The notes under the pieces were generated by a model, which was not told the DNA's origin, searched no databases, and saw only the letters and a program-made list of their open reading frames with translations. The position numbers were made by a program, and so were the translations under genes. DNA of 64,000 nt, taken from positions 1-64,000 of the forward strand of contig NZ_KQ948935.1 of assembly GCF_001514235.1 (NCBI RefSeq). The letters run 5' to 3'. Shown here in pieces: positions 1-8,074 of this stretch. The stretch's first letter is position 1. Every line of letters begins with the position of its first letter. The stretch comes from Streptomyces caeruleatus (GTDB lineage Bacteria > Actinomycetota > Actinomycetes > Streptomycetales > Streptomycetaceae).

Positions 1-96
1 GGGCCGGGCCGGCGTCTTCGCCCTTCCGCCAAGCAGGTCAACGCCTCCGGAGCGGGCGATGGCCCTGCCCGGCTGCTTGTCACCGGCAGCCAATCC

Positions 97-125
97 GTCG
101 AACACCCAAAGTAGCCTCTTATGAT
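97..125 (+). promoter_or_regulatory. Candidate promoter of the DUF4436 gene
   Basis: A TATGAT hexamer at 120-125 is close to the -10 consensus. It sits 17 bases after GTCGAA at 97-102, which is a weak -35. The implied 5' leader would be about 130 bases. I see nothing else recognisable in bases 1-258. The match rests mainly on the -10 box. Confidence 0.25.
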
Positions 126-258
126 CGGAAAGTGACTACGCCTGCTGTCGTGCCGGACTGCATACCGGTACGCCTGCCACACACCGCGCGGACGAAAGGC
201 CCGCTCCCGACGCCGAGCGGGACGAGCCCGTTGCCCTTCTCACCTCGTCGGAGTCACC

Positions 259-1185
259 ATGGCCCCGCCCTCGCCCTCGCCCTCGCCCCCGCCCACGCCC
301 TCACCCCGTCCACGCCGGTTCGGGGCGTCGATCCTGCCGGTCCTGCTCCCCTTCGCCCTTCTGGTCCTGGTGGCGGTGTCCGTGGGGTCCTGGCTGCAGT
401 TCACCGAGCGGAACGCGAACGACACGGTCCACACGGTCGGATCCCGAGCCGCCGACCGGGTGGACGTGGAGGCCACCGTCCAGAGCGTCGACGCCGCGGC
501 CAGAGAGCTCGTCCTGCGGGTCCGGGTCACTCCGCGCGGGGCTCTCGGCGAGGAGGAGGGGACCGTACCGGTGGCCGATCTCAGCCTCCAGACCTCCGGG
601 GCGACCCTCAGCGACCTGGAGTTCAAGGCGCACGAGCGGCTCGCGCCGAAGGACGTGCAGGTCGCGCTCGCAGGTGGGTCGATCAGCGACTACCCCTTCG
701 ACACGTACGAGACCGACGTCGAGTTCTGGGCGCTGATGGGTGGCGAGCAGGTGCCGGTGCGGATGCTCTTCTCCAACGCCGAAACGCTCTTCTCCTTCTC
801 CGCAGCGCCCCCTTCTTCCGGACCGGAAGCCGTCGTCGGGCTGAGGCTGTCCCGCTCGGGCAGCCTGCTCGTCTTCGCGGTCTTCATGATGGTCGTGATG
901 TGGGCGCTGGCGGGGTCCGTGCTCCTGGGTGCCTGGTACCTGACGACCCGCCGCGAGGCGCTGGTCTGGCCCGCCCTCTCCTGGATGGCCGCCACGCTGT
1001 TCGCTCTCGCCGCGTTCCGCAACACCGCCCCCGGCACGCCCCCGATCGGCTGCGTGCTGGACTGGTTCGCCTTCCTGTGGGCCGAGACCGTCATCGCCCT
1101 GTGCCTGATCGCCGTGGTCGTCACCGGCGTCCGCACCGCCCTCCGCGCCGCCCTCCACCCAGGTGACACCCACATCACCCGGTAG
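259..1185 (+). CDS. DUF4436 family membrane protein
   Basis: Protein of 308 residues. A proline/serine-rich N-terminus is followed by one hydrophobic helix (about residues 20-42). An extracytoplasmic beta-rich stretch (about 45-195) holds the family-typical pattern ending in YPFDTYETDVEF, and three hydrophobic helices (about 205-295) close the protein. This arrangement fits the actinobacterial DUF4436 family, whose function is unknown. The ATG start is preceded by GTCGGAGTCACC, a modest ribosome site. The gene stands alone and a strong hairpin follows it. No catalytic motif is visible. The family call is from recognition of the pattern and should be treated as likely rather than certain. Confidence 0.75.
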   Translation: MAPPSPSPSPPPTPSPRPRRFGASILPVLLPFALLVLVAVSVGSWLQFTERNANDTVHTVGSRAADRVDVEATVQSVDAAARELVLRVRVTPRGALGEEEGTVPVADLSLQTSGATLSDLEFKAHERLAPKDVQVALAGGSISDYPFDTYETDVEFWALMGGEQVPVRMLFSNAETLFSFSAAPPSSGPEAVVGLRLSRSGSLLVFAVFMMVVMWALAGSVLLGAWYLTTRREALVWPALSWMAATLFALAAFRNTAPGTPPIGCVLDWFAFLWAETVIALCLIAVVVTGVRTALRAALHPGDTHITR

Positions 1186-1273
1186 AGCTTCGACGGCCAC
1201 AGGCGCCGACCTCCCCCTTCCCTCCCCCCTCCCCCTCCACTCCACCCCTCCACTCCGCCCTTCGGCCCTTCCA

Positions 1274-1303
1274 CCCCGTCATCCGCCTCTGCGGATGACG
1301 GGG
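1274..1303 (+). terminator. Hairpin terminator after the DUF4436 gene
   Basis: A perfect 13-base-pair stem (1274-1286 with 1291-1303) closes on a CTCT loop. It has no long T run, which is normal for Streptomyces terminators. Its core is also one of two matching inverted repeats around the next promoter, so it may have a second role. Confidence 0.65.
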
Positions 1304-1333
1304 GTTCAATTTGCGCCACATCATTCGCTGTTG

Positions 1334-1364
1334 TTGACGGGTGAAACTCCGGCGAGCGTATGCT
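1334..1364 (+). promoter_or_regulatory. Candidate promoter of the CapA/ThiF/ATCase genes
   Basis: TTGACG at 1334-1339 and TATGCT at 1359-1364 resemble -35 and -10 boxes, with a long 19-base spacer. Transcription would start near 1371, about 50 bases before the CapA start codon. A good ribosome site (GAAGGAGGAGAGGG) lies at 1408-1421. Confidence 0.4.
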
Positions 1365-1376
1365 CGCAGCCAGTTT

Positions 1377-1394
1377 CATCCGCTATTGCGGATG
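1377..1394. promoter_or_regulatory. Inverted repeat CATCCGC-N4-GCGGATG, candidate operator
   Basis: Seven-base arms, CATCCGC at 1377-1383 and GCGGATG at 1388-1394, are separated by TATT. The same arms with spacer CTCT occur at 1280-1297. The two copies lie on either side of the candidate promoter at 1334-1364, this one just after the expected start point. That placement suits a repressor binding two sites. The regulator is unknown. Confidence 0.4.
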
Positions 1395-1422
1395 GGCGGA
1401 CGTCGAAGGAGGAGAGGGAGCC

Positions 1423-2612
1423 ATGCCGCGAGCCGACGAGGTGCAGATCGTCGCTGTCGGGGATGTCTTCGTGCATCGCGAACGACCCGACGAGGCGTTC
1501 CGGCACGTCAGTGACGCATTTCGGCGAGCGGACGTGGCGTTCGCGAATCTGGAGGGCGTCTACAGCAACACGCGGGAGCGTGCGCCCAGCGCGGGTGTTT
1601 TCCCGTCATCGCCGACCCGGGGCACGCGCCGTGCATCCCCGGTGCCGGGTTCGACGTCGTCTCGCTCGCGAACAACCACAGCCTCGACGGGGGATCGCTC
1701 GCCCTGCTGGAGACCCGCGACCTGATGCGGGGCGCCGGGGTGGCGACCGCGGGCGCCGGTGAGGACGGCGTGGCGGCGCACGAGCCGGCCGTGCTCGACA
1801 CCGGCCGTGGCAGAGTCGCCGTCCTCGCCTACGCCAGTGTCTTCCCTCGGGGCTACGAGGCGCGCCCCGGAGGGTCGGGGCTGGCGCCCCTGCGGGCGAC
1901 CACGCTCTACACCCCGTGGGAGACCAACGAATGGAACCCGGGCCTCCTGCCCCGGGTCACCACCGTCCCCGACGAGGGCGACATGGAGGCGCTGCGCGAG
2001 GACATCGCCCGGGCCCGCGACCAGGCCGACGTGGTGCTCACCAGCTTCCACTGGGGCGACTTCACCAGGCCGTACGTCCTCACGGACCACGAGGTCCGCA
2101 CCGCCCGCGCCGCCATCGACGCCGGCGCGGACGCGGTCCTCGGCCACCATCACCACCTGCTGCGCGGCATCGAGCTCCACCGCGGCCGGCCCATCTTCTA
2201 CGGCCTCGGCCATTTCGCCTTCGACCTGCCCGGCCTGGAGGAACGGCTGCGCAGGTCCGCCTATCTGGGCCGCGGCGACGCCAGGCTGCGACGCGAGAGC
2301 GCCCGCCGCTTCGGTGAGTTCCACATCGGCGACCGTGCGGGCTATCCGCTGCTGCCCTTCCATCCCGACGGCAGGCTCACCGGGTTCGCCGTCCTCGGCT
2401 GGGCCGACGGCACGGTCCGCGCCGGATTCGCCCCGTGCGTCCTCGGCCCGGACAACAGCCCGCGCCCGGTCGCCGCCTCGTCGCCCGAGGGAAAGGAGGT
2501 CATCGACTACCTGGAGCGCTGCTGCGCGTACGAGGAACTGTCCACGCGCTTCGAACGCGACGCCGGCACGTTCCACGGCCTCCCCGTCACCGCCGTACTG
2601 CCCGGCGACTGA
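1423..2612 (+). pseudogene. CapA family protein (PgsA-like metallophosphatase fold), frameshifted
   Basis: The ATG at 1423 follows a strong ribosome site. The N-terminus reads as a CapA protein (AVGDVFVHRERP, then VAFANLEGVYS) until about base 1598. The match then continues in another frame from about 1602 (VIADPGHAP, then FDVVSLANNHSLDGG). The span of 1,190 bases is one short of a multiple of three, so a single missing base near the TTTTCCC run explains it. Later motifs include TSFHWGDF and ADAVLGHHHHLLRGIE, the histidine-rich CapA signature. CapA proteins are linked to poly-gamma-glutamate synthesis and carry a calcineurin-like metal site. Here the partners are a ThiF-type E1 and a carbamoyltransferase, so a capsule role is not implied. 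The gene may be intact in life if the missing base is a sequencing error. Confidence 0.75.
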
Positions 2613-2662
2613 CCACCGCACCACCGATCGGCAAGCCCGCAACGGATCCAGAAAGGTCTTCC

Positions 2663-3185
2663 ATGTCGGATCGCAAGCGCCACACCGCCACGGAAACGGA
2701 CGAGGACTACTACTGGCGGCGCGTGCGCCGCAACCTCGGCTGGCTGGGCAACACCGTCGAGGAACAGACCGAACGCCAACTCAGGCTGAGGAACGCGGTC
2801 ATCGGCATCGCGGGCGTCGGCGGCATCGGCGGTGCCACGGCGGACCGGTTGGTGCGCATGGGCGTGCAGAACCTGAAGGTGGCCGATCCGGACACCTTCG
2901 AAGTCTCCAACATCAACCGGCAGTTCGGCGCCACGATCGACACCGTGGGCCGCAACAAGGCCGAGGTCGTCGCCGAGGCCGTGTACAACACCACGCGCGA
3001 CGTGAACATCGAGGTGTACCCCGAGGGCATCACCGAGGAGGTCGTGGACGAGTTCTTCGAGGGCTGCGACTACGTCCTGGACAAGATCGAGCTGTACGAG
3101 ATAGAGGCCCGCTACACCCTGCACCGCGCCTTCCGCCGCTCCGAGCGCTGCCGGTTCATGATGTGCACCCCGGTCTTCGGCCACC
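2663..3185 (+). pseudogene. ThiF/E1-like adenylyltransferase, 3' end missing
   Basis: The ATG at 2663 follows GAAAGG. After an N-terminal segment rich in charged residues comes a Rossmann nucleotide site (GIAGVGGIGGATADRL, about residues 50-65) and the E1-type VADPDTFEVSNINRQF stretch (about 75-90), with downstream Arg and Lys residues. E1-like enzymes adenylate a C-terminal carboxylate, in ubiquitin-like, thiamine or peptide-modification pathways. Similarity stops near residue 175 after MMCTPVFG. The usual second half, including the zinc-binding Cys pairs, is absent. Directly after it the sequence turns into a carbamoyltransferase. The reading frame does run on past the join, so a hybrid product is formally possible. 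I think a deletion or a misassembly is more likely. Confidence 0.7.
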
Positions 3186-3968
3186 GCACGTTTTCGAAGT
3201 GGCGGCCCGGCGCATCGGCGGCTCGTCCATCGGGCTTCTGCGACGTGGCGACCACCCGCGCCGGCGACTTCTACCGGGAGTCCCTCGAGGACACCGTCCG
3301 CCCTGGTGGGCAGCTACACCGACGTCCTGGTGCTGAGGCACACCGACGACGACGCCGCGCACCGTGCCGCCGCCGTCTCCCCGGTGCCCGTCGTCAGCGC
3401 CGGCACCGGCGACCGGGAGCACCCCACCCAGGCCATGCTCGACCTGTGGGTCCTGCGCTCCAAGCTGGACGGCCTGGCCGGGGTCACGCTCGGCTACGTC
3501 GGCGACCCGGCCTGCCGCTACGCCCGTTCACTCGTGTACGCGCTGGCCGAGTTCGGGGCCGCCGGGGTGGTCTTCCTCCCGCCGGACGGGGCGACGGTCC
3601 CCGACGACGTACGGTCGACCCTGGCCAGGGCCGGGATGTCGTGGCGTACGGCGGGATCGGCGACGGAACTGCTCCGGAACGTGGACGCCGTGACGATCAT
3701 CCCGTTCGAGCTCTCCGACTTCCACGAGAGCGCCGTACGCTCCCATGCCCGGTCCGCACGCCTCGACGAACGGTTCGTGTTCGACCAGGCCCTGCTCAGG
3801 CGTACGGGGACGGGGGTGCCGGTGATCCACACGGGGCCGCGCGGTCCGGAGCTGCCGCCGGAGGCGGACGACGCTCCGAACGTGCACTACTTCGAGGGGG
3901 TCGCCAAGGGTGTCTTCCTGCGCGCGGCCCTGATGGCCGAACTGCTCGCCGCGCACCTCAGGCGGTAG
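3186..3968 (+). pseudogene. Aspartate/ornithine carbamoyltransferase family, 5' truncated and frameshifted
   Basis: The family pattern is present but spread over three frames. FEVAARRIGGSSIGLL is read from 3193, then DVATTRAGDFYRESLEDTV from 3242, and ALVGSYTDVLVLRH and the rest from 3300. Frame changes therefore fall near 3240 and 3299, as well as at the join near 3190. The downstream part is well preserved. It has the HPTQAMLDL loop that binds substrate in this family, a second-domain Rossmann region and a typical C-terminal helix (YFEGVAKGVFLRAALMAELL). The first 50 or so residues before the carbamoyl-phosphate loop are missing. The enzyme would transfer a carbamoyl group to an amino group. 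It is not next to other pyrimidine or arginine genes, so a specialised role with CapA and the E1-like protein is likely. Confidence 0.7.
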
Positions 3969-4008
3969 CGCGTCGGTGGCGTCAAGCGCGGCTCGGCGAG
4001 ACGGACAG

Positions 4009-4045
4009 GGGCCGGGCCCGGGGCCAGACACCCTGGGCCCGGCCC
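4009..4045. terminator. Bidirectional hairpin between convergent genes
   Basis: An 11-base stem (GGGCCGGGCCC at 4009-4019 with GGGCCCGGCCC at 4035-4045) encloses a 15-base loop. It lies between the stop of the carbamoyltransferase and the stop of the oppositely oriented ArsR gene. The following 100 bases are C-rich and include a duplicated CCTCGCCCCCGGGCCCC unit near 4110-4150. Confidence 0.5.
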
Positions 4046-4155
4046 ACGCCCCTACGTCCACTTCGGCGACTCCTCGGCCCAGGCCGACCGCCGTGTCCCG
4101 CACCGGCCTCCCTCGCCCCCGGGCCCCCCTCGCCCCCGGGCCCCCGCTCCCCCCC

Positions 4156-4926
4156 TCACGCAGCCGCGCGCGTGCGCAGTTCCTGCACGTCCAGGTCCAG
4201 CCAGTCACGCAGCCCGCGTGCGCCCTCCTCCGGTACCCGGATCACCCGGCTGCCGGACGCCCTGACCACCCAGCCGAGTTCGAGCAGCCGGTCGAGCAGT
4301 GCCGCGCCCACGGCGCCCGCCAGGTGGTGGCGCTGTTCGGTCCAGTCGACGCAGTAGCGCACGGTCGGCCTGGTCGTGCAGGGCGGTCGCACGCCCACCA
4401 TGTCCAGGATGTGCCAGCCGTCGTCCGTGACCTCGTAGGTCAGGTCCCGGCCCGGCGCGGACAGCCGGTCGCGGACCGATCGGTCGGGGTCGTGCAGCCC
4501 GTCCCCGCCGATCAGCACCTTCCGTTCCAGCAACGCCTGCATCAGGCCCACCCCGAGATGGCCCGCGAGGTGGTCGTAGCAGGTGCGGGCCAGGCGCAGG
4601 GCGGAGGCCCGGGTCCCGGAGCGCAGGGAGCGCGGCGTGAACGGCGGTGCCAGATCGGCGAGCGACTCCAGCGCGTGCGCGACCTTGGCCGAAGCGAGGC
4701 TGTAGTAGCGGTGACGTCCCTGCTGCCGGACCGTCAGCAGCCCCCCGTCGACGAGCTGGGTCAGATGGCTACTGACCGTCGACGGCGCGACGCCGGCCTC
4801 CGCCGCGAGCATGGTCATCGGCAGCGCCCGCGCGTCGAGGAGGGCGAGCAGGATCCGGGCCCTGGTCTGGTCCCCGATGAGGGAGGCCGGAGTGAGGAAA
4901 TTCGCGTCTCCTGCCAGGTCGCGCAT
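4156..4926 (-). CDS. ArsR family helix-turn-helix regulator
   Basis: A 256-residue protein starting MRDLAGDANF. The winged helix lies at about residues 10-80 and includes the recognition region AGVAPSTVSSHLTQLVDGG followed by the wing GRHRYYSLAS. A long C-terminal domain (about 100-250) is typical of the larger Streptomyces ArsR-like regulators and probably binds a small effector. No metal-binding cysteine box is seen. A longer start at 4965 is possible, but the extra residues do not look like coding sequence of this family. The gene diverges from RidA and an efflux pump, so it probably controls them and itself. The 261-base gap to RidA holds an inverted repeat near 5138-5153. Confidence 0.8.
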   Translation of the reverse strand: MRDLAGDANFLTPASLIGDQTRARILLALLDARALPMTMLAAEAGVAPSTVSSHLTQLVDGGLLTVRQQGRHRYYSLASAKVAHALESLADLAPPFTPRSLRSGTRASALRLARTCYDHLAGHLGVGLMQALLERKVLIGGDGLHDPDRSVRDRLSAPGRDLTYEVTDDGWHILDMVGVRPPCTTRPTVRYCVDWTEQRHHLAGAVGAALLDRLLELGWVVRASGSRVIRVPEEGARGLRDWLDLDVQELRTRAAA

Positions 4927-5137
4927 GACTCTCCCGAGTGGTCGGTGCAATGGCCATCCAGTCATTCCATGCTGTCACCGACCAGGGCGCCACCGAACCG
5001 CCGGAGCGCTTTCCCCCTCGATTTTCCGCCGCTTTTTGCCATTCCCATACGCACCACATTTCGACCTGGCCCGAAACTTTCCGCGACTAGCCTGGCAAGC
5101 GACCGCTCCCCCTTGCGCGGACCGTCCCGGCCAATAC

Positions 5138-5153
5138 CGGACCACCGGGTCCG
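5138..5153. promoter_or_regulatory. Inverted repeat in the ArsR-RidA divergent promoter region
   Basis: CGGACC and GGTCCG arms are separated by ACCG, 35 bases before the RidA start. A TAGCCT hexamer at 5088-5093 further upstream could be a -10 box, though I see no matching -35. The site is a candidate operator for the neighbouring ArsR regulator; this is an inference from position only. Confidence 0.3.
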
Positions 5154-5187
5154 CGGGGTATCCACCCATGCTTTTACGGAGGTACCG

Positions 5188-5589
5188 ATGAGCCGTGAGC
5201 TGATCGTCCGAGGAAAGGTGCCCGGCTACCGTTACTCGCCCGGAGTCGTGGTCGGTGACACGGCCTATCTGGCCGGTCATTTCGGCGTCGACGGCGAGGG
5301 AAAGCTCGTGGCGGACGACGTCGCCGGCCAGGGGCGCCGGGCGCTGGAGAACATGGGCGCCACGCTGGCGGCCGCCGGGATGCGGCTCGGGGACGTGGTG
5401 AGCATGCGGGTCTGGCTCACGACGTACGACGACATGCCGGCCTTCGACGCCGTGTACGGCGAGTTCTTCGCGACCGACCCGCCCGCCCGTACGGCCTTCA
5501 TGGTGCAGCGACTGCCCCTGGGCGCGGCGGTGGAGCTGGACGCCATCGCCGTGCGCGACTCCGCCGAGGTGAAGGCGCGACTGGCCTGA
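5188..5589 (+). CDS. RidA family protein (enamine/imine deaminase-like)
   Basis: Protein of 133 residues, the usual size for the YjgF/YER057c/UK114 fold. Recognisable parts are the strand GDTAYLAGHFGVDGEGKL, the helix ALENMGATLAAAGMRLGDV, the strand MRVWLTTYDD and the C-terminal part PPARTAFMVQRLPLGAAVELDAIAV. RidA proteins hydrolyse reactive 2-aminoacrylate imines as trimers, using a conserved Arg. The Arg in PPARTAF is in the expected place. ACGGAGGT at 5176-5183 is a clear ribosome site for the ATG. The stop codon abuts the transporter gene, so the two are probably co-transcribed. Family members of this subtype may act on other substrates, so deaminase activity is not certain. Confidence 0.85.
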   Translation: MSRELIVRGKVPGYRYSPGVVVGDTAYLAGHFGVDGEGKLVADDVAGQGRRALENMGATLAAAGMRLGDVVSMRVWLTTYDDMPAFDAVYGEFFATDPPARTAFMVQRLPLGAAVELDAIAVRDSAEVKARLA

Positions 5590-5621
5590 TGCCGGGTACG
5601 GAACGGAACGAAGGTACGTCG

Positions 5622-7049
5622 ATGTCCCTGGACGACGGCACCCCTGCGGGCGCGGTCACGACCGCGGCTCCCCGGGCCGACCGCGCCCCCTCCCGGCTGC
5701 CGCTGGTCGCGCTCTGCCTCGGGTTCTTCATGGTCATGCTCGACGCGACGATCGTGACGGTCGCGCTGCCCCGGATCGGCCAGGACTTCGCCACCGGCGG
5801 GGACCTGACGGGCGCCCAGTGGGTCGCCGACGGCTACACCGTGGTCTTCGCCGGGCTGCTGCTGTCCGCGGGGTCGATCGGCGACCGGCTGGGCAGCAAG
5901 CCGGTGTTCCAGGCCGGGCTCGGTCTGTTCGTGCTGACCTCGGTGGGCTGCGGCATCGCACCGTCCCTGTGGTTCCTGGTCGTCATGCGTCTTCTGCAGG
6001 GCCTGTCGGCCGCGCTGGTGGTCCCCACGTCGCTGGCGCTGATCCACGCCTCCCACGAGCGCAGGGAGGACCGGGCGCGCGCCATCGGGGTGTGGGGAGG
6101 AATCGGTGGCATCGCGGCGGCGGCCGGGCCGGTGCTCGGCGGGCTGCTGGTCTCCGGGTTCGGCTGGCGCTCGGTGTTCTACGTGAACATCCCCTTCGGG
6201 GTCCTGGGCCTCGTGCTGACGGCCCGTCATGTCCGTGCGCCCCGACAGCGGGCCGAACGCGGCCTGGACCTGCCCGCCCAGTTCCTCGGCATCGTCACGC
6301 TGGGCGCCCTCACCCTCGCCATCATCGAGGGACGCCGGCTCGGCTGGTCGGCCCCTACGGTGGTGGGCGCGCTAGCCCTGTTCGCGGTGGGCGCGGCGGC
6401 CTTCGTGCTGACCGAACGGCGCGTCGCCCGGCCCATGCTGCCGCTGGCCCTGTTCCGCCATCCCGTGTTCTCCGGGGCCACGGCCGTGGGACTGCTGCTC
6501 AACGTCGGCTTCTACGGGCAACTGTTCGTGGCCACGTTCTACTTCCAGCAGTACCGCCACTACGCGGTGCTGTGGGCCGGGCTCGCCATCCTCCCCCAGA
6601 CCGCCATGGCGGGTCTCGCCTCGGCCCTCGGCGGACGGGCGACCGCCCGCACCGGACCCCGCGGGCCCATGGTGGCGGGGCTGCTGATCGGCTCGGCGGG
6701 GTTCTTCGCCCTGCTCGTCGCCGGGCGTTCGACGCCGTACTGGATGCTGGTCCTGCCGCTGGCCGCGATCGGCTTCGGTACGGCGTTCACCATGCCGGCG
6801 ACCGTGGCGGCGGTCGTGGAGTCGGCGCCCGCGGACCGCTCGGGTGTGGCCTCGGGCGTGCTCAACGCCGGCCGTCAGGTGGGCAGCGCGGTCGGGGTGG
6901 CCCTGCTGGGCTCGCTGGTGGCCGGGGCCGCGCACTTCGAGTCGGGGATGCGCGTCGGGCTGACGATCAGCGGGTGTTGCTTCCTGGTCGGCACGCTGAT
7001 CGCGCTGACGGCGGTCCGGGGCCGACGGGAGAGTGCGGCCACTGTATGA
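5622..7049 (+). CDS. MFS transporter, DHA2-type drug efflux pump
   Basis: A 475-residue membrane protein with about 14 hydrophobic helices. The first helix carries VMLDATIVTVALPRIG, the typical DHA2 opening, followed by GAQWVADGYTVVFAG and later the antiporter motif region GIAAAAGPVLGGLLVSGFGW. DHA2 pumps export hydrophobic compounds in exchange for protons. I prefer the ATG at 5622 because GAACGAAGG lies seven bases before it. An earlier ATG at 5589 overlaps the RidA stop and would add eleven polar residues. Neighbours are RidA in the same operon and a divergent ArsR regulator, a common efflux arrangement. The substrate cannot be told from sequence. Confidence 0.88.
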   Translation: MSLDDGTPAGAVTTAAPRADRAPSRLPLVALCLGFFMVMLDATIVTVALPRIGQDFATGGDLTGAQWVADGYTVVFAGLLLSAGSIGDRLGSKPVFQAGLGLFVLTSVGCGIAPSLWFLVVMRLLQGLSAALVVPTSLALIHASHERREDRARAIGVWGGIGGIAAAAGPVLGGLLVSGFGWRSVFYVNIPFGVLGLVLTARHVRAPRQRAERGLDLPAQFLGIVTLGALTLAIIEGRRLGWSAPTVVGALALFAVGAAAFVLTERRVARPMLPLALFRHPVFSGATAVGLLLNVGFYGQLFVATFYFQQYRHYAVLWAGLAILPQTAMAGLASALGGRATARTGPRGPMVAGLLIGSAGFFALLVAGRSTPYWMLVLPLAAIGFGTAFTMPATVAAVVESAPADRSGVASGVLNAGRQVGSAVGVALLGSLVAGAAHFESGMRVGLTISGCCFLVGTLIALTAVRGRRESAATV

Positions 7050-7178
7050 GACCGTCTTTCCGGCCACCGTATGAAGCCGTCCTCGTCCGCTGAGGTGGAT
7101 GCGCAGCGCCTGCGGCCGATAGCATCGCCCGATACAGCGGACGGCCCGACGGGGCTGAGTCTCAGCAGAGGACAGCTG

Positions 7179-7655
7179 ATGAAGGAGAGCGACCTCCCCC
7201 GCGGCCAGGGCGGCCGGCCGATGCTCGCCAAGTTCGACGAGCGGCTGCGCGCCCTGATCGCGGCGCTCTACCCCGACGAGCGCCGACGCCCGGGCTACGC
7301 GAAACTCGCCGCGCAGATCAGGGATTCCACGGGCGGCACGATCTCGGCGACGTACCTGTGGGAACTCGCCACCGGCAAGAAGCGCAACCTCACCCTGGAA
7401 CAACTCGACGTGCTCGCCGAGTTCTTCGGCGTCCCGCCGGAGTACTTCTTCGACGACGAGGCGGCGGAACGCGTGAACGCCCAGCTCAAGCTCGCCTCCG
7501 CGCTGCGCGACGCCCGGGTCCGCAATCTGGCGCTGCGCGCCGACGGGCTGTCCCCGCAGACCCTGGACGCCCTGCTCACCATGGTCAACGAGGCCCGCAG
7601 GATCCAGCGCCTGCCGGAGGTCGAGACGCCGGACGAGGCGGAACCCGGCGCCTAG
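7179..7655 (+). CDS. XRE family helix-turn-helix regulator
   Basis: A 158-residue protein. The helix-turn-helix at about residues 35-85 contains KLAAQIRDSTGGTISATYLW, and FFGVPPEYFFDDE closes the domain. The rest is helical and charged. The ATG at 7179 was chosen because AGAGGA lies just upstream and the residues before it do not resemble the family. It precedes a small protein and a multi-helix membrane protein in the same direction, a set seen repeatedly in Streptomyces. The binding target is unknown and it probably controls that set. Confidence 0.75.
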   Translation: MKESDLPRGQGGRPMLAKFDERLRALIAALYPDERRRPGYAKLAAQIRDSTGGTISATYLWELATGKKRNLTLEQLDVLAEFFGVPPEYFFDDEAAERVNAQLKLASALRDARVRNLALRADGLSPQTLDALLTMVNEARRIQRLPEVETPDEAEPGA

Positions 7656-7732
7656 GGCCTGTCGTTTGGATCGTGCCGGCGTCGCGACGGCAACCGGCGC
7701 CGGTATTCGCCCGGTTGGCGGCCGGGGGCGTC

Positions 7733-8074
7733 ATGTCGAAGGATTTCGCGGGCCCTGACGTCACAAATGAAACCTGCAACTCGGAGATCGCACGCGTTTC
7801 GCGCACACCCGACCCGCATTCGAGGCACCCGCATGCCCCACCATTTCACGCGTCCGCCGCGGCCGGTCCCACCGAACTGTTCACCGACCTCAGCCCGCGC
7901 ACCGTGCGGCGGCTCCTGGCCCGTACGAGCTATACGACGGTTCAGGAACAGCAGGCCGAGATGCTGGCGAGTCTCATCGGGACGGCCGCCGACCGGCCCC
8001 GCAGAGCGCCGTCGGCAGAAGTGCTGGGCCAGTTGGAGGCGGCGCTGGGCGTGGGCGGTCCGCATGCGCACTGA
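7733..8074 (+). CDS. Small hypothetical protein of the XRE/membrane-protein cassette
   Basis: A 113-residue protein beginning MSKDFAGPD. The first half is low complexity and rich in His and Pro. The second half (about residues 55-110) is predicted helical, with LFTDLSPRTVRRLLARTSY and EMLASLIGTAADRP. No enzyme motif or membrane helix is visible. It overlaps the next start by eleven bases, which implies translational coupling. The preceding gap is 77 bases. I do not recognise a family beyond its position between an XRE regulator and a MAB_1171c-like membrane protein. Confidence 0.55.
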   Translation: MSKDFAGPDVTNETCNSEIARVSRTPDPHSRHPHAPPFHASAAAGPTELFTDLSPRTVRRLLARTSYTTVQEQQAEMLASLIGTAADRPRRAPSAEVLGQLEAALGVGGPHAH

